Of a stretch of DNA of 64,000 nt, positions 21,726-34,295 are shown one piece after another; the first letter of the stretch is position 1, and the number at the start of each line of letters is the position of its first letter. The DNA is from Theropithecus gelada (Eukaryota > Chordata > Mammalia > Primates > Cercopithecidae), in contig NC_037689.1 of assembly GCF_003255815.1 (NCBI RefSeq), forward strand, positions 146,833,832 to 146,897,831, read 5' to 3'. The position numbers were made by a program, and so were the translations under genes. Under the pieces are notes generated by a model. It saw only the letters and a list, made by a program, of their open reading frames with translations. It was not told where the DNA came from and made no database searches.

Positions 21726-24700
21726 CTGAAACAGGAAGCAACAGAGCAGAAATGGGTTACATTATAAAAGCCTGCCATGGCCAGGCAGGATCAGTAAAGG
21801 AACCTGTCTGGGCTCCATGTTTTCTTTTTATAATTTACAACATTTATCTTTAACAACAGACGTTTAGAAACACCACCTCAGCACCTCACCCTGCATTAAT
21901 TACTCATCCAATCAAATAGCAGGATGCAAAATTAAGAGTCCCACCAGCCTGCTGGCACTTTTTAAAACAACCTGAATTTTGGAACCACCAATGTAATAAC
22001 TGACTCAGACAAGGATCATCAATTAAGGCTAAAACCACTAGGTAAAAAAAGTCTGTTGAGGAACAGGATATTCTGAGTCCCACAGGATCACCCCACACAT
22101 TACCCCCTTCTGGATGTCTGCATTAGAGTTATATTTTCATTTTATTACTGTCATATACACACACCATAACATTTACCATCGTAACAACTTTTTAGTGTAC
22201 AGTTCAGTGGAATTAAGTACATTTACACTGTTGGGCCATCATTACCACCATCCATCTCCAGAACTCCTCTTAATTTACACAACTGAAACTCTGTCCCCAT
22301 TAAATAACAACTCCCCTTTCTCCATCTTCACCCAGCAAGTGGAAACCACCATTCTACTTTCTATGTCTATGAACTGGACTACTCTAGATACCTCATAGGA
22401 GTGGGATCATACAGTTTTTGTCCTTTTGTGACTGGCTTATTTCACTTAGCATAATGTCCTCAAGGTTCATCCATGATGTAGCATGTGTCAGTTTCCTTCC
22501 TTTTTAAGGCTGAATAATATTCCATTGTATGGACAGACCACATTTTGTCTATTCTTCTGTCAATAGACATCTGAGTTGCTTCCACTTTCTGGTTACTGTG
22601 AATAGTGCTGCTATGAACATTAATGTACAACCTTTGATTGAATACCTGTTTTCAGCTCTGTGGATATATACCTAGGAGTGGAACTTCTGGGCCATAGAGT
22701 AATTCTATGTTTAACTCTGAGGATCCACCAAATTATTTTCCACAGTGGCTGTACCATTTTACATTCTTACCAGCAATGCACAAGTGTTCCAATTTCTCCA
22801 TATAATCACTAACAGTCTTAACACTTGTTTCGTTTGTTTGTTTGTTTGTTTAGACGGAGTCTAGCTCTGTCTCCAGGATGGAGTTCAGTGGCGCAATCTC
22901 GGCTCACTGCAACCTCTGCCTTCTAGGTTCAAGCGATTCTCCTGCCTCAGCCTCCCAAGTACCTGGAATTACAGGCATGTGCCACCACGCCCAGCTAATT
23001 TTTGTATTTTTAGTAGAGATCGGGTTTCACCTTGTTGGCCAGGATGGTCTTGATCTCCTGACCTCGTGATCCACCCACCTTGGCCTCCCAAAGTGCTGGG
23101 ATTACAGGCGTGAGTCACCACACCCGGCCTTTCACAGCTTTTTGTTGTTGTTGTTTTTTATTAATAGCCATCCTAGTGGGTATGAAGTAGTATTTCATTG
23201 TGGTTCACCCATATTTAAAGTCTAAATATTGTACTTTATATTGATTCCTGTTAAAATTGATCTTGGATTTGCACTATCATGCTGGCCCTTCTGGATCTTT
23301 AAGATAGTGCTTTATCATGCTTGATTTCATCTTCTAGACACCTAATTTGTAAGTAAAATAAAAAGAAAACAAGTAAAGAAAGTTGAAAAGGGTACCTTTA
23401 CAATGGCAAGATCTGGCTGATGCCTAGCTCTTTAACTGAGTGATCAAACTTACAATACTAGCAACATTGGCCATGAAGTGCACCCCCCTACCCCCAAATG
23501 TGACACAATGGGAGAATACAACAGCCCATGTAGCACACGTGTCAAGAATGTTACCCTGAATGTAGTCATGTGGAAACAATCAGACAAATCCAGGCTGTGG
23601 GACACTGTATAGGACAACTGGCCTGGATACTTATAAAAAGATGAGGTCAGGGAGATAATGGGGCCAGAACATGTAAGGCCACTGTGACGACTTTTACTCA
23701 GATCAAGAAGGGTACATAAGAGCCTCCTGTGCCGGGCTGTGACATGACTTGACTTGACTGTGGCTGCTCTGAGGAGGAAAACCTCCAAGGGATCCAGGGC
23801 ACAAGCAAGGAGATCATTTAGCAAGCTGTTGCAGTACTTCAGCACAAGATAGCAGCAGTCTGGGGGTCCAAGGCAGTGGCAGGGGAAGTGGTGGGAAGTG
23901 GTACACAGAGTCCGAATGGAGTGTGACAGGCTTGCTCATAGACTGAGTATTGCATATGGAGTAAGAGAAAAACCGGGGTTGAGATTATTCCATGATTTTT
24001 TGGCATGAGTGACTATTTTCATTTCTTGAGGACAAGAAGAGTGCTGAAGGAAAAGCTGAAGATGAAAGATGTGAAGTCCAGCTTTGGATATGTTAGGCTG
24101 GCTAAGTGGTAAAGACTGTTGGAAACAAAAGCCTGAAGTTCAGGGAAAAGACACAACTAGAGATAAAATTTGGAAATAAACTGAAAGGCAGTGCAGTTAC
24201 ATCCATTTCTAAATTGCTGAACACTTCCCAACGAAAGTTTCAGAAAAGATTCTCAACCAATCAGAAGATCTTTCCCAGCAAACAAAGGGCTAAAATCATG
24301 CCTTGAAACTGTTTAACCTTTCTATCAATGACATGAAAGAAGACAGGGCATGCAGTGCACAAAAATCAAATGTGTAAAAAATAAAATTGGGTAGTATAAA
24401 GCAAACTCGGAAAGATCCAGAAAGGCCAGAATGATGGTCCAGAACCAGACAAATTTAAACAGGAATCAACATACAGTACAAGATTTAGATATTAAGGATG
24501 GATTAAATGCATAAGTCCAGAAAGGGGGCAATCTGGTTTAGCATAGTTCATAGAAGAGGTGCTCCAAAAACAGCGAACATCATACGCCATTTCAGAGACA
24601 GTATACAACCTGTCTCTGAAATGCACTGGGCAGATCGAGTCAGGATAGAACTCACAAGAACCCACACAGGTTGCCCACACATCCAGGAGGGGTATATGGT

Positions 24701-27700
24701 CCAACTGGTATTCTGGAAGTGCTTTCTCAAACTGAAACATTTTGGAAGACAGAGACCAGAACAACCACAGGTCTAAACACTACCTTGTGACGAATGGTTG
24801 AAGGACTGGGAATTTCAGCCTAGAGAAGAGAAGGTATTGGTGGAGGGATAGGGTGGGAGGCATCACTGCTGTTTTCAAAGTTTTTAAGGACTGGTACATG
24901 GAAGTCAAAGTAAACTTGCTCTTCACTGCTGGGGAGGGCAGAGTAGAATCACCTGGTAGATTTTACAGATCTAGTGGTTCACTAGATTGATGAGCTGTCA
25001 AAATGGAAAATGTACCCCCTACAAAGGAGGCTGAGTCCCTACCAAAAGGGTGCATTGAGGGAAAGGATTCTACTCATCTGTTACGGGGGCAGCCCCTTCC
25101 TCTAAGCTCTGGAGCAGGCTCTTGTAGAATGTACCACAGCCCTCCTCATCTTGGGGATGCACCTGTTCCTTTGTCCATCATCACCCCACAAGGCTCCTTG
25201 TGGACAGGCACCATACTTGTCAGTTCAGGTTCTGTCACTCTTTCCCTGCCCAGAGTATGGGAGATGCTCAGGAAGCATGTGCTGACCACAAAATGTTGAG
25301 AAGAAATTCCAACACAAGGCAGGAAGCAGGGTCTGTGTAACCTCCAAAGCCTATGATTCAATAAAGTGGTTCACATATAAACTAAAGGTGATCTTATTGT
25401 CAAGCAATATCATTTCAGCATATTTTATACCTGGTTCCATCAACTCTGAGGCGGAATCAAAAGGGTCAAGGTAAGGGAAAAGCTTCTCGCCTGCCTCCGG
25501 AAGTGAAGCCGTCCTTCCAGGAACATAGAACATCAGGGGAACATGGGTAGCAACATCAAAATTGCTGTATTTGGCCCATTCTCCATGTTCACCTAGAGCC
25601 CACCCTAGTTCATAAAAAGCACAGAATGACAGAAAATGAATAATCATCAAACCACAGCTTGTTTAGTTTAGACACCATTTCATTTCCTGTTGTAAAAACC
25701 AGAGAAAGTAGAAACTCATCACCTAGAAGAAAAATTTTCACTTGGAATTACCACAGAAAGGGTGATTTCAACAGAATGCTGCTGTACTCAAAATCAGTTA
25801 TCTGTCCTCATGAGGAAACCTTTAAAAAAGAAAAAATAATGAAATTTCCAAACTCAAATATCTTAACAAACTACTAGCAACATATACCTAACGTAGGGCT
25901 CTGTGGTGGTTCCCACATATGCACTCCTCCCCTGCTAAGACACGCTCCTCCTTGACAGAGTGGGAACCCTGAAAGCTGTAGTGTCACCACTGCCCTGTCC
26001 TGTACCTACCTATCTTTTGACTCATTTCCTCCAAGCTCAGGTTTTCAGTTTTGGGTGTGTGCCACCTAAAACTGAGCTGTGGAACTGCAGCACAATCATC
26101 AAATTCAAAAAAGGCAAGGACATCTTGCTCAGATTTTAAGATACACCATAGATGGAGTAAACTAAAACCTTTGATTCCAGATCCTTAACCCCGATTAAAA
26201 ACAACACAACCCTTCATGCCTATTTAAAACGTCCCTTGCAAAAGATGGTTTGAATATTCCAAGTTGGAAATACCCAGTCTTTTTAAGTTACAGCACCCTT
26301 TTTGATACAAAAAATGGGCATGACAGAAATTGTATAGTGAGTAGTGTTATAAAAATAACCAAACACACCAAAAGCTGCCACGGGTAAATTTGAGAAAGTG
26401 CTGAAATACACCACACAGCGTGAGACCCTGCTGGCTCTGTCTAACAGATGACGCTGGGGCTGCAAATGGTGTCCCAGCCTTCCAGCGTCTGTGGTCTCCA
26501 GAACAGGGTTGAAACCTGTTCTGCGCTGACACTGCTCTCCTAAGAAGAACCCAAGTTGAGAGGAGCCTCTTGCCCACTCATCTATAATCAAAGCAGACTT
26601 GATGCCCATCAGAGTTGCCCAGTGATTCTGGTGAGCCCTTCCTCCCTCTGGCTGTGAGTACTGGGGAGCATGGTGGGGACTTTCAGATAGCTCGGTGGAG
26701 CGCAGAAAGAGAGGGAGTTCCCCCTGACTCCTGCCCCAGTCGGTCAGCCCCGTGGGCCGAGGGGTAGCCCCACTGCTCAACCTCTCCACTCTCTTGGGGA
26801 GGACGAGGCAGCCTTGACCCACGAGGGCTGATGAATGGGTCGGTTATCGGCAGGCTCCTAGGCCACCAGCTTGGAGATCACNCTCTGTCTAACAGATGAC
26901 GCTGGGGCTGCAAATGGTGTCCCAGCCTTCCAGCGTCTGTGGTCTCCAGAACAGGGTTGAAACCTGTTCTGCGCTGACACTGCTCTCCTAAGAAGAACCC
27001 AAGTTGAGAGGAGCCTCTTGCCCACTCATCTATAATCAAAGCAGACTTGATGCCCATCAGAGTTGCCCAGTGATTCTGGTGAGCCCTTCCTCCCTCTGGC
27101 TGTGAGTACTGGGGAGCATGGTGGGGACTTTCAGATAGCTCGGTGGAGCGCAGAAAGAGAGGGAGTTCCCCCTGACTCCTGCCCCAGTCGGTCAGCCCCG
27201 TGGGCCGAGGGGTAGCCCCACTGCTCAACCTCTCCACTCTCTTGGGGAGGACGAGGCAGCCTTGACCCACGAGGGCTGATGAATGGGTCGGTTATCGGCA
27301 GGCTCCTAGGCCACCAGCTTGGAGATCACATTGTCCCTTTTAGATTCAGTGTGGCGGGAATCTAAAAGGTTGAGGATGGAGAAGCCTGCAGGACGGCAAA
27401 GTGAGGGACCCCGGCAGTGGGACCTCAGGAATCCACCCCTGAAACTCTGACTGGGGTGCCCGTGGAGGCCCTGAAGGTACAGCAGTCAGGCGCTCTGTGG
27501 CATTCTGAATACTGGCACGCAGCCTTCAGCCTCTGCCAGCTTTTGTGAGCTGACCTGCACCAGGCAGAGGTGGCCCCCAGGCCTGGCACAGGGTCTGACA
27601 CATGGTACATGCTATAGAAATAACTGTGGACTGCCTGACTGCAAGATCTCATTGAACGTCTGGTGCCGGGCCTCAGCCTGTGCTGCTGCAGCCAGGAGCA

Positions 27701-30700
27701 AATACAGGGAAGTCCGGCTAAGGAGAACGCATGCCTGTGTGGGCCCCAAGGATCCGTCTCAAGATCAGGAGGAACAAGAGGCCAGTGACCTTGACAGGCA
27801 GCTCAGGAGGTTTCTGGCTCCTGCTCCAGAGGCCCAAGATGAGGACGTGGCAACACAGGGAGGCCCAGGGAATGATGAGCTCAGGGACACCTGTTAAACT
27901 GCACTTTCCCATGCCCAGACCTGCAAGTTCCTGAGACCAGTTGCAGAAACCAGCATGTTTTACTAGCTCCCAGACGGTTCTAATGGAGAATGTCCCAGGA
28001 GGGTACTCTTAGATGGGCTATTTGTAATCTACGGCAGCTGCCTCACAACAAAGAGTGTGTTCATGGAGAAAAGGAAACTGGGCACTGAGGGGTCAGAAGC
28101 AGATGGCAGATCATCGGGAATATGTGAAAAATTATGGCACCTCCATATATATTATTACAGACCTTTCTAAGGGAAAAAGCAGGCTTCTGAGAAATGACCC
28201 AGAGATTGTCTATGATATTAAGTGTACAAAACCAGGGAACGTTAACAGTACACACAGAACAAGCAATCACATCTTGTGACATACATGTTACAAACATACA
28301 CATGTATATCCCTTTGTGCATATGTGCACAACTGATGGCTGGCAGATGGATCCCTAATCCATTAGCACCTCTTAGCCCTGAGCAGGTGGGAGAAAAGGGC
28401 AGGATGTTCTGGCCCTGAATTATATGCTCTGTATCCTTTTTTCTCTTTACGATAAGCACAGGTTATGATTTACTATTATCCTATTTCATATTTGATGATA
28501 TAAATTATTTTCCTTTTTCTAAGTATATCGGTATTATGGTTATACTTCAAAAGAGGCAATATTTTTCAGAGATAGTGATCAGAAAACAGAACCATCTGGG
28601 ATTTGCTTCAAAACAATTCGGAGATGGGGGAGTGGGTGAGTGGGAAACGGGGGGAGCTGCTGTTTTATTCCCTGCTCTTGGAATGTTGAAGAATTTAAAA
28701 AATGCTTTTAAAAAGATAGTTTCATTTTTGGAAAAGTAGGAACCAGCCTTAAAGGAGATAAAGACTTGAAAATCCCAGGCTCTCAGCAGAGAAGACAGCG
28801 GGGATAGGGGTGGGAGGGCTGGAGCCAGGCCTGAAGAGCTTGCTGGGCTCTGCCAGGATTGTTCTGGATCCTCTCCACCCAAACTAAAAGACCTCCAACC
28901 CTCCAGTTAAAAATGGGGGTTACAAGAGCTCTGCCACACAAATGGAGGGTTCCTGCTGCATTCACCAAGAAAAAAAAAAAGTTGCTACAAGACCCTCCCC
29001 CACCCACCCACACCTATCCGTCAAGCATCTAAGATAGAGGTCTCAGGACTTAACAAGTTGATCATAAAAATACCCCAGGATCCCAGACTCAAGGCACCAC
29101 TGGTTCACAAAAGAGAACAAACCCATGTTTATGTCAATGGCAATTTTGCAAAGCATGTTTCACAGGAAAGTTCAGATGTTTTGACTCACCAGGGAATTTC
29201 AAAATGCTTACCATGATCCGAGGTAAATGCAACAATGGTGCTGTTGGCCAGCTGAAGATCGTCCAAAGCACTCAAGAGGCGGCCAACCTGTGTATCCAAA
29301 TATGACACAGAGGCGAAGTAGCTCTGGCGGATTTTCCGCTGCAAATTAAAAAACATAATAATGAGAGTGACTGCAATTTAAATTGCCATGGCATACAGAG
29401 ATAATGCTTGCCTGAGTATCTCTCCCAATCCCAACCCCTTAGTTGATGCCCTTAATGATTTTCTCAGCCAAAATGTAACACTCCTTTTCCTACCGTCTGC
29501 ATCGCTTCACCCACAGAGTCACAGCAAAATCTGTAGGTCTACAAATAAGATACATTTCTAAGCAAATCAGATTTCACTTTAGGGCACAGATCACAGTGGA
29601 TGAATGTGTCACCTACTGCTCCTTTCTGTCTCCCTCACATATTCTGATGGGTTCCAAGAGATGAACATGTACACAGAAACTGATCCTACAGTCCCTTGAA
29701 ACACAGGCCCACACATGCTCTGATAAAGGTCACAAAGATACAATTCAGTTCTGTTCATTTCCTGTGGCTGCCATAACAAAATATCACAAATTGGGTGGCT
29801 TAAAACAACAGATATGTATTGTCTCCTAGCTCTGGAGGCTAGAAGTCCAAGATCAAGGTGTTGGGAGGGCCATTCTCTCCCTGAAGGCTCTAAGTAGAAG
29901 AATCTTGCCTCTCCCTAGCTGCTGATGGTGGCGGTCAGTCCCTGGCATCCCTCAGTTTGCAGCTGCATCACTGTGTCTCCATCTTCATGTGTTCTTCCAG
30001 TGTATCTCTCTCCCCTCTTCTTAAAGGACACTGATCATATTGGATCAGGAGCCCACCTTACTCCAATATGACCTGATCTTAACTAATTACATCTGCAATA
30101 AACCTATTTCCAAATATGGTTACATTCTGTGGTACTAGGGGTTTAGGACTTCAACAGCTCTTTTCAGGGAAAAAAATTCATAACTTAACACATAACAACA
30201 ACCCTGACTGAGCCTTTCCCTCTGATCACTTTCTAACCCAACAGCAGATTACAACTGCATATTTTCATGGACCATGGCCGTTACATGGAGCTCATTTCTA
30301 ACAAACTGTCAGCAGGCAGAAGAGCAAGGGAGAGACCAGAGAGCAGCACGTCCTTCACAGTCCCTGAACCCAAGAGGGGCTTTGGGAACAGCCAGATCAT
30401 ACCCTGAAGTAAATGAGCCACCGGCCCCTCCTGGGCTCTCATCCCCAGCCTGGTTCACAAATGCTAAGAACAAAGATTAATCCTCCACCCCAAAGAGGGG
30501 TGAGAAGAAAGCCATGACTTCTCAGACCAGTCCCTGACTTATCATCTGGACCCACCAGCTTCTTCTTATCACTGCCAGGGTGAGGACAATCATAAGATTC
30601 CCCCGTTCTCACTTGCAGTCAAGAGAAAAGATATACATCTAACTTTCTAGCAGGATTATGTTGAACCCTGGCCTACTTATACTTTCTGGTAGATGAAGTC

Positions 30701-33700
30701 TTCAGCCTGAAACGTGTGGAACTTTGGTCCTCCTGGGGAAGAAAGACACCTGTCAGGATGGCTGTGTCCTATACAAAAGTATTCCTTCCTTCCTATGCTA
30801 GCCCCTGGATGTAAGGCAATAAGCAGACAAGGTCCTCAACCTTGATGAACCACCCCATCCAGTGAGGACACAATCACGGAGACAAGAAAATGTTTAATTA
30901 TCAGTGAGGCCTGCCGGGTCTGTCCTGCAGACCCTGGCCTATGGAGGAAATGAGTACTCAGACACAGGTATGCAGTGTAAGAGCAGCTAGGTGACTGCCT
31001 AGCTCTAGTGGCGAGACAGCAGCCCCGAGAAGCTGGAGCTGCTTGCTTTTACTCAGTGCAGGCACAATGCCAAAAACCTGGAGCCAACCTGTAGGTAATT
31101 AACATTTATTGTTCTCCTTCCAGGGAACCTCACATGCACAGATGATCAAAGGTCAGCTCCTGGTCAACATAAGTAAACAAGACTGTTTAAGATAAATTCC
31201 CCCACATTCCCTTGTACCTACTCCTTGCCCTCTGCCTCAGGGTTATAGAATAGCTGCCTTCAGCTATTCTCCCCTGGGGCTCTGCAGAACCTTCTGACCT
31301 TTCAGAAGGTTTGTATCCTTTCCCTATAGTTTTTCCCACCACTCTGACCGATCCCCCACAGAGGCCCAGGGGTGACACAGGGGAATAAGCCCTCAAATCT
31401 GCCTGGGAGATTCAGGGAAGGCTTCACAGAGGAGTTAGAATTTGACAAGAAGCGCCTGCAGTCAGACAAATGGGGCTCGGATGCTCCAAGCAGGGGCTGC
31501 AGGGCACGGAACAGTGTGGAGTTGTGACAGAGTAGGTTGTGTGTGGGGCCAATAAAAGGCTCATGTGACTGGAGAATCAAATGGGAGGGCAGAGGGGTGA
31601 CTGGAAAGTTAGGTCTGGGCCAGATAATATGGACCTGGTGGGTCTATCCAGGGAGTGGAGACTCCAAGTTCTAGGTCAATGGAGTCACTGAGGTCTTTCA
31701 AGGTGAGAAATTGACATGATCTGGGCTGCAAGTTATTAAGAGTCATGTTGCAACAGGACACAGACACAGATTCCAGAGGCTTTAGACAAAATGGTACTAG
31801 GCCACTGCTGGGTACATAAGAGGTGCTCACCACACTTGCTGAATGAACAAAACAAAGCAAGGCCCACTAAAGTGGTCCAGAACAATGTGATGAAGGATCT
31901 AGAGGACCATGTGGATGTGAGAGGAATTTAGGGGCATCAAGTAGACATGGGGGCAGGGAGCAGAGCAGGAGGAGGTGTTGAGGAACCCCAGGGTGACTCC
32001 AGGTTTCACATTCAGCTGGTGGCATAATTCGCTGGCATGTGGGGGCAGGTGGTGCAAGAGGAGGAGGAGGAGGAAGGAGTTCCAGAAGGGGTGGAGCTGG
32101 CCAGTGAGGAAGTGACACGGAGCTCAAGGAAGGTCAGGACCCACACAGATGGATTTTATTGGCCACCAAGGTCAGTGCTGAGGTGAAAGTTTAGTGGGTT
32201 GGGGAGGTGGAAGCCTGAGTAGAGGACAGAGAAGAACAAATAGACAATGAGGCCACAGACATAGCCAGAACAGCCCAGTGTGCAGTCGTTCTGCCTTGGA
32301 GGTCAGGTGAGGGAGTGGAAAGCAGAAACAGGCAGGGGCAAGGGGGCTGGCACTTTTGCAGCTGAGAGGGATGAGAGCAGATGGAGAGGCTGCAGGGAAG
32401 GTGAGTGAGAAGGAAGACCTTGCTCTTTTTGCTTGCAGACGTGGGAAGCAGGGACAGTGGTGGGGAGTCGAGGGAAGAGGCCTCGAGCCCAGAACACGCA
32501 AACACAAAATTCCAGATCTCAGTGACGGAGATTATTAATAGAGCCCATTCAACAAGTACACACTAGGTGGCATCTGATCCTCTGAATGGCACATTAAGGA
32601 CTCCAAGACTCAGAAGGGTTAGTTAACTTGCCCAGAGTCACACGGTTGATAAGGGGCACAGCCAGAATGTGTACCCACATCCACCCCATCCGATCCCCTA
32701 CCTCTGCCTATCCACCAGCCTCCATTTCTACAAGAGGAAAGGTGCTGTCCACTGAGAAATGGGGCACAGGGGTGGCAAAGGCCTGGAGGGGAGCAGTGAA
32801 GGGGAGTAGGGAAGAGGTCATACAAACAGAGCAGCTGCAGAGGACAAGTGAGGTGAGCTGAGCAGAGAGCTTGCCTGGGCTGCTGGGCTGGAGGCGGGGT
32901 ATCTGAGGGCCTCCTGCTTCGTGGGGGCGTGGATTTTCTCCAGCAGCTTTCAGGACTTGGACTGGAGAGCAGAGGGTGTGGTTGGACTGTCTGACGATAA
33001 GGGTATTGCAGGAGGGGCAAGGATAAATGGACAAGTATGGTGAGCTAAGCAGCTGGGAAGAACAGTAGTCACCTACCACCAGGCCTTAGCTATTTAGGAA
33101 AGCAACAAAGCCAACAGGCCCTGGACACAAAGGGGAGATAGAAATGCATATTCTGGCAATCCCCATGAGGTGGAGCAAGGGAGGTGCTAGAAGAGGTTGT
33201 GGTCAGTGTGGTGACTCAGAAGCAGCAGGCAACAAACTCCTGAGTGTGGCCCCTGAGGTCACTGGCTCATGTGGAGCTGAGTTAGAGGGCTGGAGCTGAA
33301 GAGAGCCCAGAGCTCAAGAGTGCAGTGAGATGGGCGTGGATGCGGACATCCAAAGCTGCAAGAGGACAGTGAACAGGCCCGAGTTCAAGCGGAATACAGG
33401 GCTGGGACCAGCATGTGCATGCATCAGGGAGGCCCTCTGAGTCATGCTGTCCACTGTGTCTAAGGAGGGGACTAACAGAACTTGAAGGAGACCGCTCTGT
33501 GCAGCCGAAACGGTCCTAGATACTTCTACATGCTCTCTTTGATTCTTGCTGAAAATCTCTAAAGTAGGTGTTATCATGGAAAAATTTTACCTACCTTGTT
33601 TCAATTTTATAGAGAAGAAAACTCAGGGAGGCTCAGGGAGGTAACATGACTTGACAGAGGTTAGGCAGCTGGTATGGGGTAGAACATGAATTTGAACCCA

Positions 33701-34261
33701 CACTGCTGGGAACCAACACATCCAACCATGGGGCTTTGGAGTTACAGTCCCTGGGGATCAATCAGCTCCACCTAGCACTAATTTTGTGCTGTCAGACAAG
33801 TCAGCACACCTCTCATGCCTTGAGTGTCCTCACCTAGACAACAGAGAGCAGGTACCTCACTAAGTCCCCATGAGGACTAAAGGTAATACCACACATGAAT
33901 CAGCGCCCTTCCTGGCACACAGTCCATTTTGAAGGGTCGTTTTAAGTGACCGTCACTAATAAAGCATCCAGGTGCAGCCTCAGGGCCAGTTCAAGCCACT
34001 TCATCATCAGTAGCCCAGAAACACAAAATTAGAAAAAAAACAGATGGATGCATTGCTTTCCAAACTCTCAGTGAAACCAGAATCAAATGGATTTGAGGAA
34101 TGCACACCTCTCACCACCCACACTCTTGTTGTGCAATCTCAGGGGCCAAGTAAGTTTGGATAGCAAGGGATATCTGTATACGGTGGTTTTATTGTGTTTG
34201 TTTTAAACAATACACTACAGCAGAGACTCTCAAACTTCTGATGAATCAGAATCACCTGGTG

Positions 34262-34295
<34 letters not shown>

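Larger units (their letters stand above)
21726..25430 (-). other. IDS: IDS intron 8
   Basis: The donor is GTATAA after exon 8 and the acceptor CTGTTTCAG before exon 9. It contains an old antisense L1 fragment split by an Alu (22120-23215) and a perfect 14-bp hairpin (24588-24623). The rest is unassigned; no independent gene is seen. Confidence 0.9.
25605..29211 (-). other. IDS: IDS intron 7, carrying an assembly-type duplication
   Basis: The donor is GTAAGC after exon 7. The intron holds the 447-bp direct duplication with one N (26435-27329). In human, part of intron 7 is one of the segments shared with the IDSP1 (IDS2) paralogue, so this intron is recombination- and assembly-prone. Frames of up to 179 codons inside the duplicated block show no recognisable protein. 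Confidence 0.85.

Noticed and set aside
26283..26822. 179-codon minus-strand open frame in IDS intron 7
   Set aside because: It resembles no protein I know, lies inside an intron and half of it is in the assembly-type duplication; GC-rich composition explains its length.
30890..31380. Possible ERV1-type solitary LTR in IDS intron 6
   Set aside because: Some phrases look LTR-like, but I could not define ends, a TG...CA frame or a target-site duplication.
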